A stretch of DNA of 64,000 nt from Streptomyces armeniacus (GTDB lineage: Bacteria > Actinomycetota > Actinomycetes > Streptomycetales > Streptomycetaceae): NCBI RefSeq assembly GCF_003355155.1, contig NZ_CP031320.1:2218369-2282368 (forward strand), read 5' to 3'. Both the position numbers and the translations under genes were made by a program. The notes under the pieces are model-generated. The model had not been told where the DNA came from. It searched no databases and was given only the letters and a program-made list of their open reading frames with translations. Positions within the stretch are counted from its first letter, which is position 1, and every line of letters begins with the position of its first letter. Of this stretch, positions 47,268 through 56,945 are shown in pieces.

Positions 47268-47349
47268 GTGACGGGTGATGTGACGGGGCGCGCGTTCAGC
47301 GGCGGCCGGGGGTGACGGCCGGGTCCGCGCGGAGCCCGTCAGCGTGCGT

Positions 47350-48435
<1,086 letters not shown>

Positions 48436-48483
48436 CTACGTCAAGAGAGCTGCCGTCAGGCTATCGGACGCCCCCGAACCGTG

Positions 48484-48524
48484 GGCAGCCGCCCGCTCAA
48501 GGAGGGGGGCGGCGGGCGGCTGCC
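48484..48524 (-). terminator. Terminator in the mdh upstream gap
   Basis: GGCAGCCGCCCGC (48484-48496) pairs perfectly with 48512-48524 (13 bp, loop 15), about 150 bases past the stop of the HTH-DUF2690 gene. The remainder of 48340-48675 should contain the mdh promoter: the minus strand has TTGACG, followed by a perfect AGAGATCTCT palindrome at 48426-48435. No gene is seen here. Confidence 0.65.
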
Positions 48525-48675
48525 GGTGCGTGTTGGCTCACCCGTGGGGGGCTGACGTACGCCTGCCCGCTTTCCGCGCGGGCATGCGCGCTCGCGCGCG
48601 AGCGGTTCGGGCGGTTTTCCATAGGGCGCGACGGGCTACTGCCTTACGGCTTTCCGTACGCGCCGGCGGGTCAGG

Positions 48676-50118
48676 TCAGGGCGCGGGGGCCGTGGCCGTG
48701 CCCCGCGCGCAACCGCGGGCGCCCGCGGCCGGCTTCACGCAGGCGCGCGCCTGCTGGACGTTCTTCACCGGGACCATCGGGGTGTACGCGTCCGGGCTGT
48801 CCACGTCCTCGGTCTGGGTGCGCTTCCCGCCTGAGATCCGCAGCAAGTCGCCGTTCGCGCCGCCGGTCACCCGGGCCCAAGCCGCGCCGCACACCTTGCT
48901 GTACCGCACCTCGACCGTGCGCGGGCCGACCTTCCGGGAGCCCGCGGTCTTGGCGTACTGGCCGCCGCAGCCCATCGTCTCCGGGTCCTTGCCGTTGCAG
49001 TCCGCCCCGGAACACTTCACTCCGGCGGGCAGGTCGGGGTTCTCCGCGGTCGGCGTCGGGTCGGGGGCGGCGGAGTCGTCGCCGCCGGTCAGATCGAAGG
49101 CGAACACCGCGCCCGCGACGACGATCAGCGCGGCGACCACGCCCGCGGCGAGCATCAGCAGCTGACGCCCGCGACCGCCGCCGTCGCCACCGGGCTCGCG
49201 CTGCGCGGTGGTGTCGCCGTGGCCGCCGGGGACGCCCGCGGCCGGGTGGGGCGCGGCGGAGGGCGGTGCCGGCGGTGTGCCGGGCGGGGCGGCGGAAGCG
49301 TGCGCAGGCGGCGCCTCGGCCACCTCGGGCGTACGCCTGGTGCCCCACGACTGCGGGTCGATGTTCCCCACGGGACCGGGCGCCGCAACGGGCTTGGGTG
49401 CGGGCGCCGGTGCGGGCGCGGACGCGGAACTGTCCGGCAGGGACGGCCTGTTCAGCCGCGTCGTGCCCCGGTCGACGGCCGCGTCGGGGCGCGGCGTACG
49501 GGGCGTACGGGGGCGCATGACGGCCGTCTGATCGTCTGCCGGGGGCGCGGGGGACGCGGCGGGTGTTGCCGGTGCGCTGGAGGCGGCGGAGGCGGCGGCG
49601 CCCGCCGCGCCGACGGGGCCCGCCGCGCCGGCGTCACGGGCGGAATCGGCGGCTCCAGCGCCCGCGGCGGGCGGTGGCGCCGGAGTGCCGACGGCGCCGG
49701 GCGGCGGCCCGGCCGGGGCCGGGTTCTTGGCATTCTTGCCGCCGATGCCCCACTTCCAGCCCTTGGCCGGGGTCTCGCCGGTCGGCGACAGCGCGGCACG
49801 CGCCTGGGCGACCTGTATGGCCTCCATCGTCATGTCGTGACGCATCTCACTGCGGCTCCAGGCCCGTTCGGCCAGCTCCCACATGGTCGCGAGATGCCGT
49901 ACCTCCGTGCCCGTGACATCGGCCAGCGCCTGGACGGCGCCACGCGGCGGCAGCAGACGGCCGTTGAGGTACCGCTCCCAGGACGACTTGCTGTACTCCG
50001 TCCGGTCCGCGATCGTCGCAAGACTCATCCCGCTGCGGTCCACGAGGCGACGCAGTTGACTGGTGAACTCGCTTATCTGCGGGTCCAGTCCGTCCGGTAG
50101 CGCCTTCCAGCGAGGCAT
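48676..50118 (-). CDS. Membrane-anchored HTH protein with C-terminal DUF2690 domain
   Basis: A 480-residue protein in four parts. Residues 1-90 hold an XRE-like HTH (SLATIADRTEYSKSSWERYL). A disordered Ala/Pro-rich stretch of about 230 residues follows. One membrane helix lies near residues 330-352 (LLMLAAGVVAALIVVAGAVF). The outer DUF2690 domain has four Cys (VKCSGADCNGKD, MGCGGQYAKT, YSKVCGAAW). It therefore places a DNA-binding domain inside and a Cys-rich domain outside. The ATG at 50118 is chosen because GAGGGGGAAG, which itself lies in a possible ATG start at 50133, is its ribosome site. Function unknown. Confidence 0.82.
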   Translation of the reverse strand: MPRWKALPDGLDPQISEFTSQLRRLVDRSGMSLATIADRTEYSKSSWERYLNGRLLPPRGAVQALADVTGTEVRHLATMWELAERAWSRSEMRHDMTMEAIQVAQARAALSPTGETPAKGWKWGIGGKNAKNPAPAGPPPGAVGTPAPPPAAGAGAADSARDAGAAGPVGAAGAAASAASSAPATPAASPAPPADDQTAVMRPRTPRTPRPDAAVDRGTTRLNRPSLPDSSASAPAPAPAPKPVAAPGPVGNIDPQSWGTRRTPEVAEAPPAHASAAPPGTPPAPPSAAPHPAAGVPGGHGDTTAQREPGGDGGGRGRQLLMLAAGVVAALIVVAGAVFAFDLTGGDDSAAPDPTPTAENPDLPAGVKCSGADCNGKDPETMGCGGQYAKTAGSRKVGPRTVEVRYSKVCGAAWARVTGGANGDLLRISGGKRTQTEDVDSPDAYTPMVPVKNVQQARACVKPAAGARGCARGTATAPAP

Positions 50119-50328
50119 CGTCTTCCCCCTCATCCCCCAGGTGCCGATCCCCCACCGGGTCTGCGTACTGGCTACCCAGGGGGATGCAGAAAGCCAGGAC
50201 TGAGGTTCCAGACCGGGGGGCGTACGGGAGCGTTTCAGTTCACTGACCGCACGCGCACAAGCCCCAGTGTGCCACCAGAGCGCGCCCCCGACCCCCCGAC
50301 CCGCCTCCGTACGAGGCCCGTACGAGGG

Positions 50329-50871
50329 CTAACGCACCGAGAAGTGCACGATGTCGTCCAGGATCGGGATGCTGATCACCGGGTTGGGCTGCGCCATCAG
50401 CGCCAGCAGCGTGATCACGCCGCCCATCACGCCGTACGTCACCATGTCCGTGAACCGCGAGCGGACCGCGAGCATGCCCACCGAGCTCATCGCCCAGCGC
50501 AGTACGGCGCCGCCGAGCAGGGACAGGCCGATGATGATCGTCCCGGACCGGAACTCGGCGAGCACGACCAGCAGTCCGACCAGCACCCCGCCGCACACCG
50601 CGAGCAGCGGCCACTGGCGGTACGGCGCGGGGGCGCTGCCGCCGGCCGCCCGTCCGCCGCCCTCGGGGCGCGCCGTGTCCCGGGTGAAGGTGGGGAAGCG
50701 CCGCGACTTCGGCGCCTCGGGCGCGGGCGCCGGGGCCGCCGAAGGCGCTGCGGGCGCTGGGGCCCCGTCCGCTGCGGGCCCGTCCGCGGCAGGGGCTTCC
50801 GCTGCGGGCCCGTCCGCGGCAGGCGCGTCCGCCGCCGGCGCCGTCGCCCGTCCGTCTCCGCTGCCGCTCAT
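50329..50871 (-). CDS. DUF3017 small membrane protein
   Basis: A 180-residue protein. The first about 70 residues are an Ala/Pro/Asp repeat region (PAADGPAAEAPAADGPAADG); the rest has three membrane segments (WPLLAVCGGVLVGLLVVLAEF, IIIGLSLLGGAVLRWAM, TYGVMGGVITLLALMA). It matches the DUF3017 proteins found directly downstream of folD in streptomycetes. Its ATG overlaps the folD stop by one base, so the pair is translationally coupled. Function unknown. Confidence 0.85.
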   Translation of the reverse strand: MSGSGDGRATAPAADAPAADGPAAEAPAADGPAADGAPAPAAPSAAPAPAPEAPKSRRFPTFTRDTARPEGGGRAAGGSAPAPYRQWPLLAVCGGVLVGLLVVLAEFRSGTIIIGLSLLGGAVLRWAMSSVGMLAVRSRFTDMVTYGVMGGVITLLALMAQPNPVISIPILDDIVHFSVR

Positions 50872-51737
50872 CAGTGCCGCGCCCCTGTCCCGCCGCGCTC
50901 CGCCGCCTCGACGACGTTCTGGAGCAGCAGTGCGCGCGTCATCGGGCCGACGCCGCCCGGGTTCGGCGAGAGCCAGCCCGCGACCTCGGCGACGCCCGGG
51001 TGCACATCGCCGACGATCTTGCCGTTCTCGTCCCGGCTCACACCCACGTCCAGCACGGCCGCACCCGGCTTCACGTCCTCCGGCTTGACCAGGTGCGGTA
51101 CGCCCGCCGCGGCCACCACGATGTCGGCCTGGCGCAGCAGTGCGGGCATGTCGCGGGTGCCGGTGTGGCACTGGGTCACCGTCGCGTTCTCGGACCGCCG
51201 CGTGAGCAGCAGCGGGATCGACCGCCCCACGGTGATGCCGCGCCCGACGACGACCACGTGCGCGCCGCGGATCTCGACGTCGTGGCGGCGGAGGAGCTCG
51301 ATGATGCCGTTCGGGGTGCACGGCAGCGGTCCCGGCTCGCCCAGGACGAGCCGGCCGAGGCTCGTGGGGTGCAGCCCGTCGGCGTCCTTGTCCGGGTCCA
51401 TCAGCTCCAGCACCCGGTTGACCTCGATGCCCTTGGGCAGCGGGAGCTGGACGATGTAGCCGGTGCAGGACGGGTCGTCGTTCAGCTCCCGTACGACGGC
51501 CTCGATCTCCTCCTGCGTCGCCGTGCCCGGCAGCTCGCGCTGGATCGACGCGATGCCGACCTGCGCGCAGTCGCGGTGCTTGCCGGCCACGTACTTCTGG
51601 CTGCCGATGTCGTCTCCGACGAGCAGCGTGCCGAGGCCGGGCGTGACGCCCCCGGCCCTGAGTGCGTCGACGCGCGCGGCGACTTCGGACTTGATCGCGG
51701 CCGCGGTGGCCTTGCCATCGAGAATCTGAGCGGTCAT
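50871..51737 (-). CDS. folD: Methylenetetrahydrofolate dehydrogenase/cyclohydrolase
   Basis: Bifunctional one-carbon enzyme of 288 residues converting 5,10-methylene-THF to 10-formyl-THF with NADP. The catalytic Tyr-x3-Lys is in [13 protein letters not shown]; other signatures are [29 protein letters not shown] and [17 protein letters not shown]. The ATG at 51737 has no ribosome site; GAGTATGGGTAC directly before it could contain a -10, so it may be leaderless. Its product feeds PurN and PurH, encoded a few kb away. Confidence 0.95.
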   Translation of the reverse strand: MTAQILDGKATAAAIKSEVAARVDALRAGGVTPGLGTLLVGDDIGSQKYVAGKHRDCAQVGIASIQRELPGTATQEEIEAVVRELNDDPSCTGYIVQLPLPKGIEVNRVLELMDPDKDADGLHPTSLGRLVLGEPGPLPCTPNGIIELLRRHDVEIRGAHVVVVGRGITVGRSIPLLLTRRSENATVTQCHTGTRDMPALLRQADIVVAAAGVPHLVKPEDVKPGAAVLDVGVSRDENGKIVGDVHPGVAEVAGWLSPNPGGVGPMTRALLLQNVVEAAERGGTGARH

Positions 51738-52033
51738 GTACCCATACTCGCGGATGCCGGGGGTCCGGCTCCAACCAGGTGCTGCGGCGATCGTTGCGGA
51801 TTCGCCACATTCGCGGAGCGCGGCTGGACAGCGGTGCGCCCCGGCCAGCAGCATGGTTGGCCGGGTGCCGTGCCCGGCGCGTCCGGTGGACCGAGTCCAG
51901 GCCGAAACGGCATCCGGCGTTCGGGGGAGGCACACGTGCAGACACAACTCGCGCAGCGCGGCTGCGAGGGCGGACTTCCCCGGGACGTCACGTTCCGACC
52001 CGTCCCCACGTTCCCGCTCGGAGGCAACAGCCC

Positions 52034-52756
52034 GTGAGTTATCCACCGCCGCCAGGCCCGAACAACCCGTACGGGCAACAGCCTCAGCAGCCCTACGGCC
52101 AGCCCCAGCAGGGTTACCCGCAGCAGCAGCCCTACGGCTACCCGCAGGGCGGGATGCCCCCGGGCGGGATGCCCCCCGGCGGAATGCCCCCGGGCACGGT
52201 GCAGGCCAACAACGGCTTCATCAACATCGCCTACCTCGGCCCGGTCCAACTCGCCACGATGGGCCAGCGCTTCCTCGCGCGGCTGATCGACGGCCTCATC
52301 ACCGGCGCGATCATCGGCATCGCGATGGCCGTCGGGCTGGCGGGCGCACTCGGCATCGCCGAGGAGGCCGACGACTGCAGCAGCAAGACCTACGGCACCC
52401 CGGAGTACAACAACTGCATCAACGACGCCACCGACGCGGGCATGGGCGCGCTCGGCACGATGCTGGTCATGATGGCCGCCATCGGCGTGTTCATGCTGCT
52501 CTACGAGTGGCTGATGATCGCCCTCATGGGCGGCACCTTCGGCAAGCTCGCCCTGGGCCTGCGCGTCGTGCGCGAGACGGACGGCCAACTGCCGGGCGTG
52601 GGCGGCGGGTTCATCCGCTACATCATCCCGATCGTCGGTGCCTTCCTCTGCTACATCGGCGCCGTGCTGGTCTATCTGTCGCCGTTCTTCGACAACAGCG
52701 GGAAGCTCCAGGGCTGGCACGACCGCGCCGCGGGAACCGTCGTCATCAAGAAGTGA
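52034..52756 (+). CDS. RDD-family membrane protein with Pro/Gln/Tyr-rich N-terminus
   Basis: A 240-residue protein. Residues 1-60 are a low-complexity tail ([20 protein letters not shown] followed by three GGMPP repeats). The RDD domain follows, with the Arg-Asp pair in [19 protein letters not shown] and [19 protein letters not shown], and three to four membrane segments. RDD proteins are thought to be transporters or exchangers; the role is unknown. The GTG at 52034 follows GGAGG by 10 bases. The 296-base gap to folD (51738-52033) shows nothing else. A large hairpin ends the gene. Confidence 0.87.
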   Translation: MSYPPPPGPNNPYGQQPQQPYGQPQQGYPQQQPYGYPQGGMPPGGMPPGGMPPGTVQANNGFINIAYLGPVQLATMGQRFLARLIDGLITGAIIGIAMAVGLAGALGIAEEADDCSSKTYGTPEYNNCINDATDAGMGALGTMLVMMAAIGVFMLLYEWLMIALMGGTFGKLALGLRVVRETDGQLPGVGGGFIRYIIPIVGAFLCYIGAVLVYLSPFFDNSGKLQGWHDRAAGTVVIKK

Positions 52757-52787
52757 CCGGTTGTCACCGAACGGTGACCGGAACGCA

Positions 52788-52838
52788 CACAGCCCGGGGC
52801 CGTGCCGCGAGACCATGGCGGCACGGCCCCGCGCTGTG
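52788..52838 (+). terminator. Long terminator hairpin after the RDD gene
   Basis: A perfect 13-bp inner stem (GGGGCCGTGCCGC at 52796-52808, complement 52818-52830) is extended by CACAGC/GCTGTG across a 2-base bulge on each side, giving a stem of about 21 bp, 32 bases past the stop. Confidence 0.85.
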
Positions 52839-52874
52839 CCGACGCCGGTGCCGACCTCGCCGGAGGGACTCGCC

Positions 52875-53522
52875 ATGAGCAATCCGCCCGACCCCAACAA
52901 CCCCTACGCGAGCGGCCCGTACGGCCCGCCGCCGTACGGGCAGACCCCGCCCCCGTACGGCCAGCAGGCCCCGCCCCCGTACGGCTACGGGCAGCAGCCA
53001 CCGCCCGGCATGCAGCCGGGCATGCCGCCCGGCTACGGCTATCCGCAGGCGCCGTACCCGGGCGCACCGTGGGTGCCGTACGAGATGCCCGGCCAGGTGG
53101 TCGCGGCGCGCGTGATGCTGTTCGTCGCAGGGTCGCTGTGGGGGCTGGTCGCCGTGGCCTTCATCATCGCGGGGCTCGCGGTGGACGACATGGCGGACGA
53201 CCTCGGCGCGAACGGCACCGGGGGCGCGCTGATCATCGCGCTCGTCGGGTTCGTGATCTTCGGCGGCATGTCCGCGCTGCACATAGTCCCCGCCACGCAG
53301 TTCGGGCACGGCGGCCAGGGCACCCGGGTCACCGCGATCGTCGCGGCGTCGGTGAACACCGTGCTGCCCGCGCTCGGGTTCCTGGGCTCCATGGCCCAGA
53401 CGTACGGCACCCGGACGCAGAACCCCGCGCTCATGATGATCTGGGCGGCCACCGCGATCGTGACGATCGTCTTCTGCTCCAACCGCCAGGCGGGCGCCTG
53501 GTTCAACCGGCCCCGCCACTGA
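52875..53522 (+). CDS. Small membrane protein with Pro/Tyr-rich N-terminus
   Basis: A 215-residue protein. Residues 1-75 are repetitive (PPPYGQTPPPYGQQAPPPYG), and four membrane segments follow (VMLFVAGSLWGLVAVAFIIAG, GALIIALVGFVIFGGM, AIVAASVNTVLPALGFLG, MIWAATAIVTIVFCS). The ATG at 52875 has GGAGGG upstream. The cytoplasmic tail composition is like that of the neighbouring RDD protein, although the membrane domains are unrelated. Function unknown; it converges on purH. Confidence 0.8.
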   Translation: MSNPPDPNNPYASGPYGPPPYGQTPPPYGQQAPPPYGYGQQPPPGMQPGMPPGYGYPQAPYPGAPWVPYEMPGQVVAARVMLFVAGSLWGLVAVAFIIAGLAVDDMADDLGANGTGGALIIALVGFVIFGGMSALHIVPATQFGHGGQGTRVTAIVAASVNTVLPALGFLGSMAQTYGTRTQNPALMMIWAATAIVTIVFCSNRQAGAWFNRPRH

Positions 53523-53550
53523 CGGCGGCCGCCCGGGACGGCGGCCGCCG
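53523..53550. terminator. Bidirectional terminator between convergent genes
   Basis: CGGCGGCCGCC (53523-53533) pairs perfectly with 53540-53550 (11 bp, loop 6). It starts at the stop of the membrane-protein gene and lies 55 bases past the purH stop. Confidence 0.7.
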
Positions 53551-53605
53551 GCAGCGTACGAGCGCGCCTGCACGCACGCGCCCGTACGCACCCGTCTCAG
53601 TGGAA

Positions 53606-55168
53606 TCAGTGGAAGAAGTGCCGCGTCCCGGTGAAGTACATCGTGACGCCCGCCGCCTTCGCCGCCTCGATCACGGCCTCGTCGCGCACCGACCCGCCCG
53701 GCTGGACCACGGCCGTGACGCCCGCCGCCGTCAGCACCTGCAGCCCGTCGGGGAACGGGAAGAACGCGTCGGACGCGGCGTACGAGCCCGCCGCGCGCTC
53801 CTCGCCCGCGCGCTGCACCGCGAGCTTCGCCGAGTCGACGCGGTTGACCTGGCCCATGCCCACGCCGACGGTCGCGCCGTTCTTCGCGAGCAGGATCGCG
53901 TTCGACTTCACCGCGCGGCACGAGCGCCACGCGAACGCCAGCTCCGCCAGCTCCGCGCCCGAGAGTTCGGCGCCCGCCGCGAGCGTCCAGCTGCCCGGGT
54001 CGTCGCCGTCGGCCTGCAGCCGGTCGGTGGCCTGGAGCAGCGCGCCGCCGTCGATGGGCTTGATCTCGACCGGGTCGGAGGGCGCCTCGGGGCAGCGCAG
54101 CACGCGGATGTTCTTCTTCCGGCTGAGCACCTCGACCGCGCCGTCCTCGTACCCGGGCGCGACGATCACCTCGGTGAAGATGTCGGCGACCTGCTCCGCC
54201 ATCGCGGCGGATACCGGCCGGTTGACGGCGATCACACCGCCGTACGCGGACAGCGGGTCGCACTCGTGCGCCTTGCGGTGCGCTTCGGCGACATCCGAAC
54301 CGACCGCGATGCCGCAGGGGTTGGCGTGCTTGATGATCGCGACGCAGGGCTCGTCGTGGTCGTACGCCGCCCGGCGGGCCGCCTCGGTGTCGGTGTAGTT
54401 GTTGAACGACATGGCCTTGCCGTGCAGTTGCTCGGCCTCGGCCAGACCGCCGTTGCCGGTGGCGTAGAGCGCGGCGGGCTGGTGCGGGTTCTCGCCGTAG
54501 CGGAGCACGTCGGCGCGCTGGTAGGCGGAGCCGAGGAAGTCGGGGAAGGCCGAGTCGTCGACGGCGGCGTAGTCGAGCGCGAACCAGGTGGCGACGGTGA
54601 GGTCGTACGCCGCCGTGTGCTGGAACGCTTCTGCGGCCAGCCGCTTGCGCTCGTCCAGCTCGAAGCCGCCGCCGTTCGCCGCGGTCAGCACGTCGCCGTA
54701 GCGCTCGGGGTTGACGACGACGGCGACCGACGGGTGGTTCTTCGCCGCCGCGCGCACCATCGAGGGCCCGCCGATGTCGATCTGCTCCACGCACTCGTCC
54801 GGAGCGGCGCCCGAGGCGACGGTCTCCCGGAACGGGTACAGGTTCACGATCACCAGCTCGAACGGCTCCACGCCCAGCTCGCTCAGCTGCCGCCGGTGGC
54901 TCTCCAGCCGCTGGTCGGCCAGGATGCCCGCGTGCACGCGCGGATGGAGCGTCTTGACCCGCCCGTCCAGGCACTCGGGGAAGCCGGTGAGCTCCTCGAC
55001 GCCCGTGACCGGGACCCCGGCGCCCGCGATCCGCTTGGCCGTCGAACCGGTGGATACGAGCTCCACCCCCGCTTCGTGCAGTCCCCGGGCGAGCTCCTCC
55101 AGCCCGGCCTTGTCGTAGACGCTGATCAGCGCGCGGCGGATGGGCCGCTTCGTACCTTCGGCGGTCAC
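53606..55168 (-). CDS. purH: Bifunctional AICAR formyltransferase/IMP cyclohydrolase
   Basis: Last two steps of IMP synthesis; 520 residues. The N-terminal MGS-like cyclohydrolase domain ([47 protein letters not shown]) is followed by the formyltransferase domain with [24 protein letters not shown] and the catalytic Lys-His in IKHANPCG. The GTG at 55168 overlaps the purN stop (GTGA). It uses 10-formyl-THF, a product of FolD. Confidence 0.96.
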   Translation of the reverse strand: MTAEGTKRPIRRALISVYDKAGLEELARGLHEAGVELVSTGSTAKRIAGAGVPVTGVEELTGFPECLDGRVKTLHPRVHAGILADQRLESHRRQLSELGVEPFELVIVNLYPFRETVASGAAPDECVEQIDIGGPSMVRAAAKNHPSVAVVVNPERYGDVLTAANGGGFELDERKRLAAEAFQHTAAYDLTVATWFALDYAAVDDSAFPDFLGSAYQRADVLRYGENPHQPAALYATGNGGLAEAEQLHGKAMSFNNYTDTEAARRAAYDHDEPCVAIIKHANPCGIAVGSDVAEAHRKAHECDPLSAYGGVIAVNRPVSAAMAEQVADIFTEVIVAPGYEDGAVEVLSRKKNIRVLRCPEAPSDPVEIKPIDGGALLQATDRLQADGDDPGSWTLAAGAELSGAELAELAFAWRSCRAVKSNAILLAKNGATVGVGMGQVNRVDSAKLAVQRAGEERAAGSYAASDAFFPFPDGLQVLTAAGVTAVVQPGGSVRDEAVIEAAKAAGVTMYFTGTRHFFH

Positions 55169-55797
55169 GGGATCAATACCTTTCGTCCCTCAATGCGGTA
55201 GCCGTCACGCGCCAGGCGCCCGACGACCTCGACGAGCAGCCGTCGCTCGACTTCCTTGATCCGCTCGTGCAGAGCGGTTTCGTCGTCCTCGTCCCGCACC
55301 TCGACCACGCCCTGGGCGATGATCGGGCCGGTGTCGACGCCCTCGTCGACGAAGTGGACGGTGCATCCGGTCATCTTGACGCCGTACTCGAGCGCGTCGC
55401 GTACGCCGTGTGTGCCGGGGAAACTCGGCAGCAGCGCGGGGTGCGTGTTGATGAAACGCCCCCCGAAGCGGCCGAGGAACTCCTTGCCCACGATCTTCAT
55501 GAACCCCGCCGAGATCACCAGGTCCGGCTCGTACGCGGCGGTCGCGGCGGTCAGCGCCGCGTCCCACTCCGCGCGGGAGGCGTGGTCCTCGACCCGGCAC
55601 ACGTAGGTCGGGATGCCGGACCGCTTCGCACGCTCCAGGCCCTCGGTGCCGTGCCGGTCGGCGCCGACGGCGACGATCTCGGCGCCATAGCCGACGACGT
55701 GCTGCACGGCGATGGTGTCCAGCAGCGCCTGCAGGTTGGTGCCCGCGCCGGACACGAGCACGACGAGGCGGGCGGGGCGGGAAGCGGGCACGGCCAC
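55165..55797 (-). CDS. purN: Phosphoribosylglycinamide formyltransferase
   Basis: Third step of purine synthesis, adding a formyl group from 10-formyl-THF; 210 residues. Signatures are [14 protein letters not shown], the catalytic His in [13 protein letters not shown], and the Asp in [13 protein letters not shown]. The GTG at 55797 ([17 protein letters not shown]) has AAAGAGC about 7 bases upstream and removes a non-homologous 20-residue extension. It forms a coupled operon with purH. Confidence 0.95.
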   Translation of the reverse strand: MAVPASRPARLVVLVSGAGTNLQALLDTIAVQHVVGYGAEIVAVGADRHGTEGLERAKRSGIPTYVCRVEDHASRAEWDAALTAATAAYEPDLVISAGFMKIVGKEFLGRFGGRFINTHPALLPSFPGTHGVRDALEYGVKMTGCTVHFVDEGVDTGPIIAQGVVEVRDEDDETALHERIKEVERRLLVEVVGRLARDGYRIEGRKVLIP

Positions 55798-56006
55798 AAC
55801 GGTGCTCTTTCTGGCGAGACGGGATTGTGCGGTCGTACAAGCTTGTGGAACTGGCAATTCCGGGGAACTCTACGAAGCCGCCGACCGTCGGCAACGATAC
55901 CGGCACTCGCATGGCCCCCCACGGGACGGGGGCGGAAGCGGAAGGTAGCGTCGGGCATACGTATGCGTACCCGATGCGGAAAGAGCAAGGGGAAGACACA
56001 CTCCAC

Positions 56007-56918
56007 ATGACCGACCGACGCCGCCGCGCGGCCCATGCCGAGCCCTCTCAAGAGGACAACCCCTTCGCGCCGCCGCCCGAGGACCAACCGGACCGGCCCT
56101 GGCAGCCGCGCCGTCCGGCGGGCTCCCCCGACAACGGCGGAAACGGGGACGGCGGCGGAAACGGCGGTCAGGACGGCGGCGGCCGGAACGGCAACGGGAA
56201 CGGCCGCGACGGGAACGGCGACGAAGGCGGCCGGCCGTCCCGCTGGGGCAGCAAGTGGAGCCCCCGCCAGCCCGGCCGGCAGAGCGGCGGCTTCGGCGGC
56301 ACGGGCCAGCAGGGGCCGGGCGGCCCCGGACAGGGCCCGGGCGGAAACGGGAACGGGAACGGGAACGGCGGCAACGGCAACGGCAAGAACCGCGGCATGC
56401 GTTGGGACCCCACCGACCCGTACCAGCGGCACGCGCGGTACTCGCTGCACACCGGGATCTGGGGCCTCTTCTTCGCGCTGTTCAGCCTCTCGGAGATCGC
56501 GCTGCTGCTCGGCGCCCTCTCCGTGTACTGGGGCATCAGCGGCCTGCGCGCCAAACCCCCCGGGACCCGGCGCGGTTCGGGCTCGCGCGGCGGCACCAGG
56601 GCATCCGCCGAGGACGTCGCGGGCACCGACCGCCCGGCGGACAGCGGCACCCAGGGCGGCGGCGCTCAGGGCGGCGCGCCGCCCATCCCGATCAGCGTCA
56701 CCCCGGCACAGGCGGCCAAGGCCCGTACGAGCGCGGCGATCAGCGGCCTCGTGACCGGCGGGCTCGCGCTCGTGATCGTGGCGGGCACCTTCAGCCTGCA
56801 GCTGATCTACAGCGACTACTACAACTGCAAGAACGACTCCCTCACCCAGGCCTCCCGCCAGCAGTGCGACGACCTGGTGCCGGACGGCATCCGCCCCATC
56901 CTGGAGAACCAGGGCTGA
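56007..56918 (+). CDS. Integral membrane protein with Gly/Asn-rich N-terminus, function unknown
   Basis: A 303-residue protein. Residues about 30-130 are very rich in Gly, Asn and Asp (GGNGDGGGNGGQDGG and NGNGNGNGGNGNGKN) and are encoded by short GC repeats. Two membrane segments follow: GIWGLFFALFSLSEIALLLG and ISGLVTGGLALVIVAGTFSL. The C-terminus has two Cys in a short outer loop (YYNCKNDSLTQASRQQCDDL). The ATG at 56007 is used; an in-frame ATG at 55974 would add 11 residues. A perfect GCATACGTATGC palindrome lies at 55955-55966, upstream of both. Divergent from purN. Confidence 0.75.
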   Translation: MTDRRRRAAHAEPSQEDNPFAPPPEDQPDRPWQPRRPAGSPDNGGNGDGGGNGGQDGGGRNGNGNGRDGNGDEGGRPSRWGSKWSPRQPGRQSGGFGGTGQQGPGGPGQGPGGNGNGNGNGGNGNGKNRGMRWDPTDPYQRHARYSLHTGIWGLFFALFSLSEIALLLGALSVYWGISGLRAKPPGTRRGSGSRGGTRASAEDVAGTDRPADSGTQGGGAQGGAPPIPISVTPAQAAKARTSAAISGLVTGGLALVIVAGTFSLQLIYSDYYNCKNDSLTQASRQQCDDLVPDGIRPILENQG

Positions 56919-56945
56919 GCCCTGCGAGTAGGCGCGGCCCCCCAT

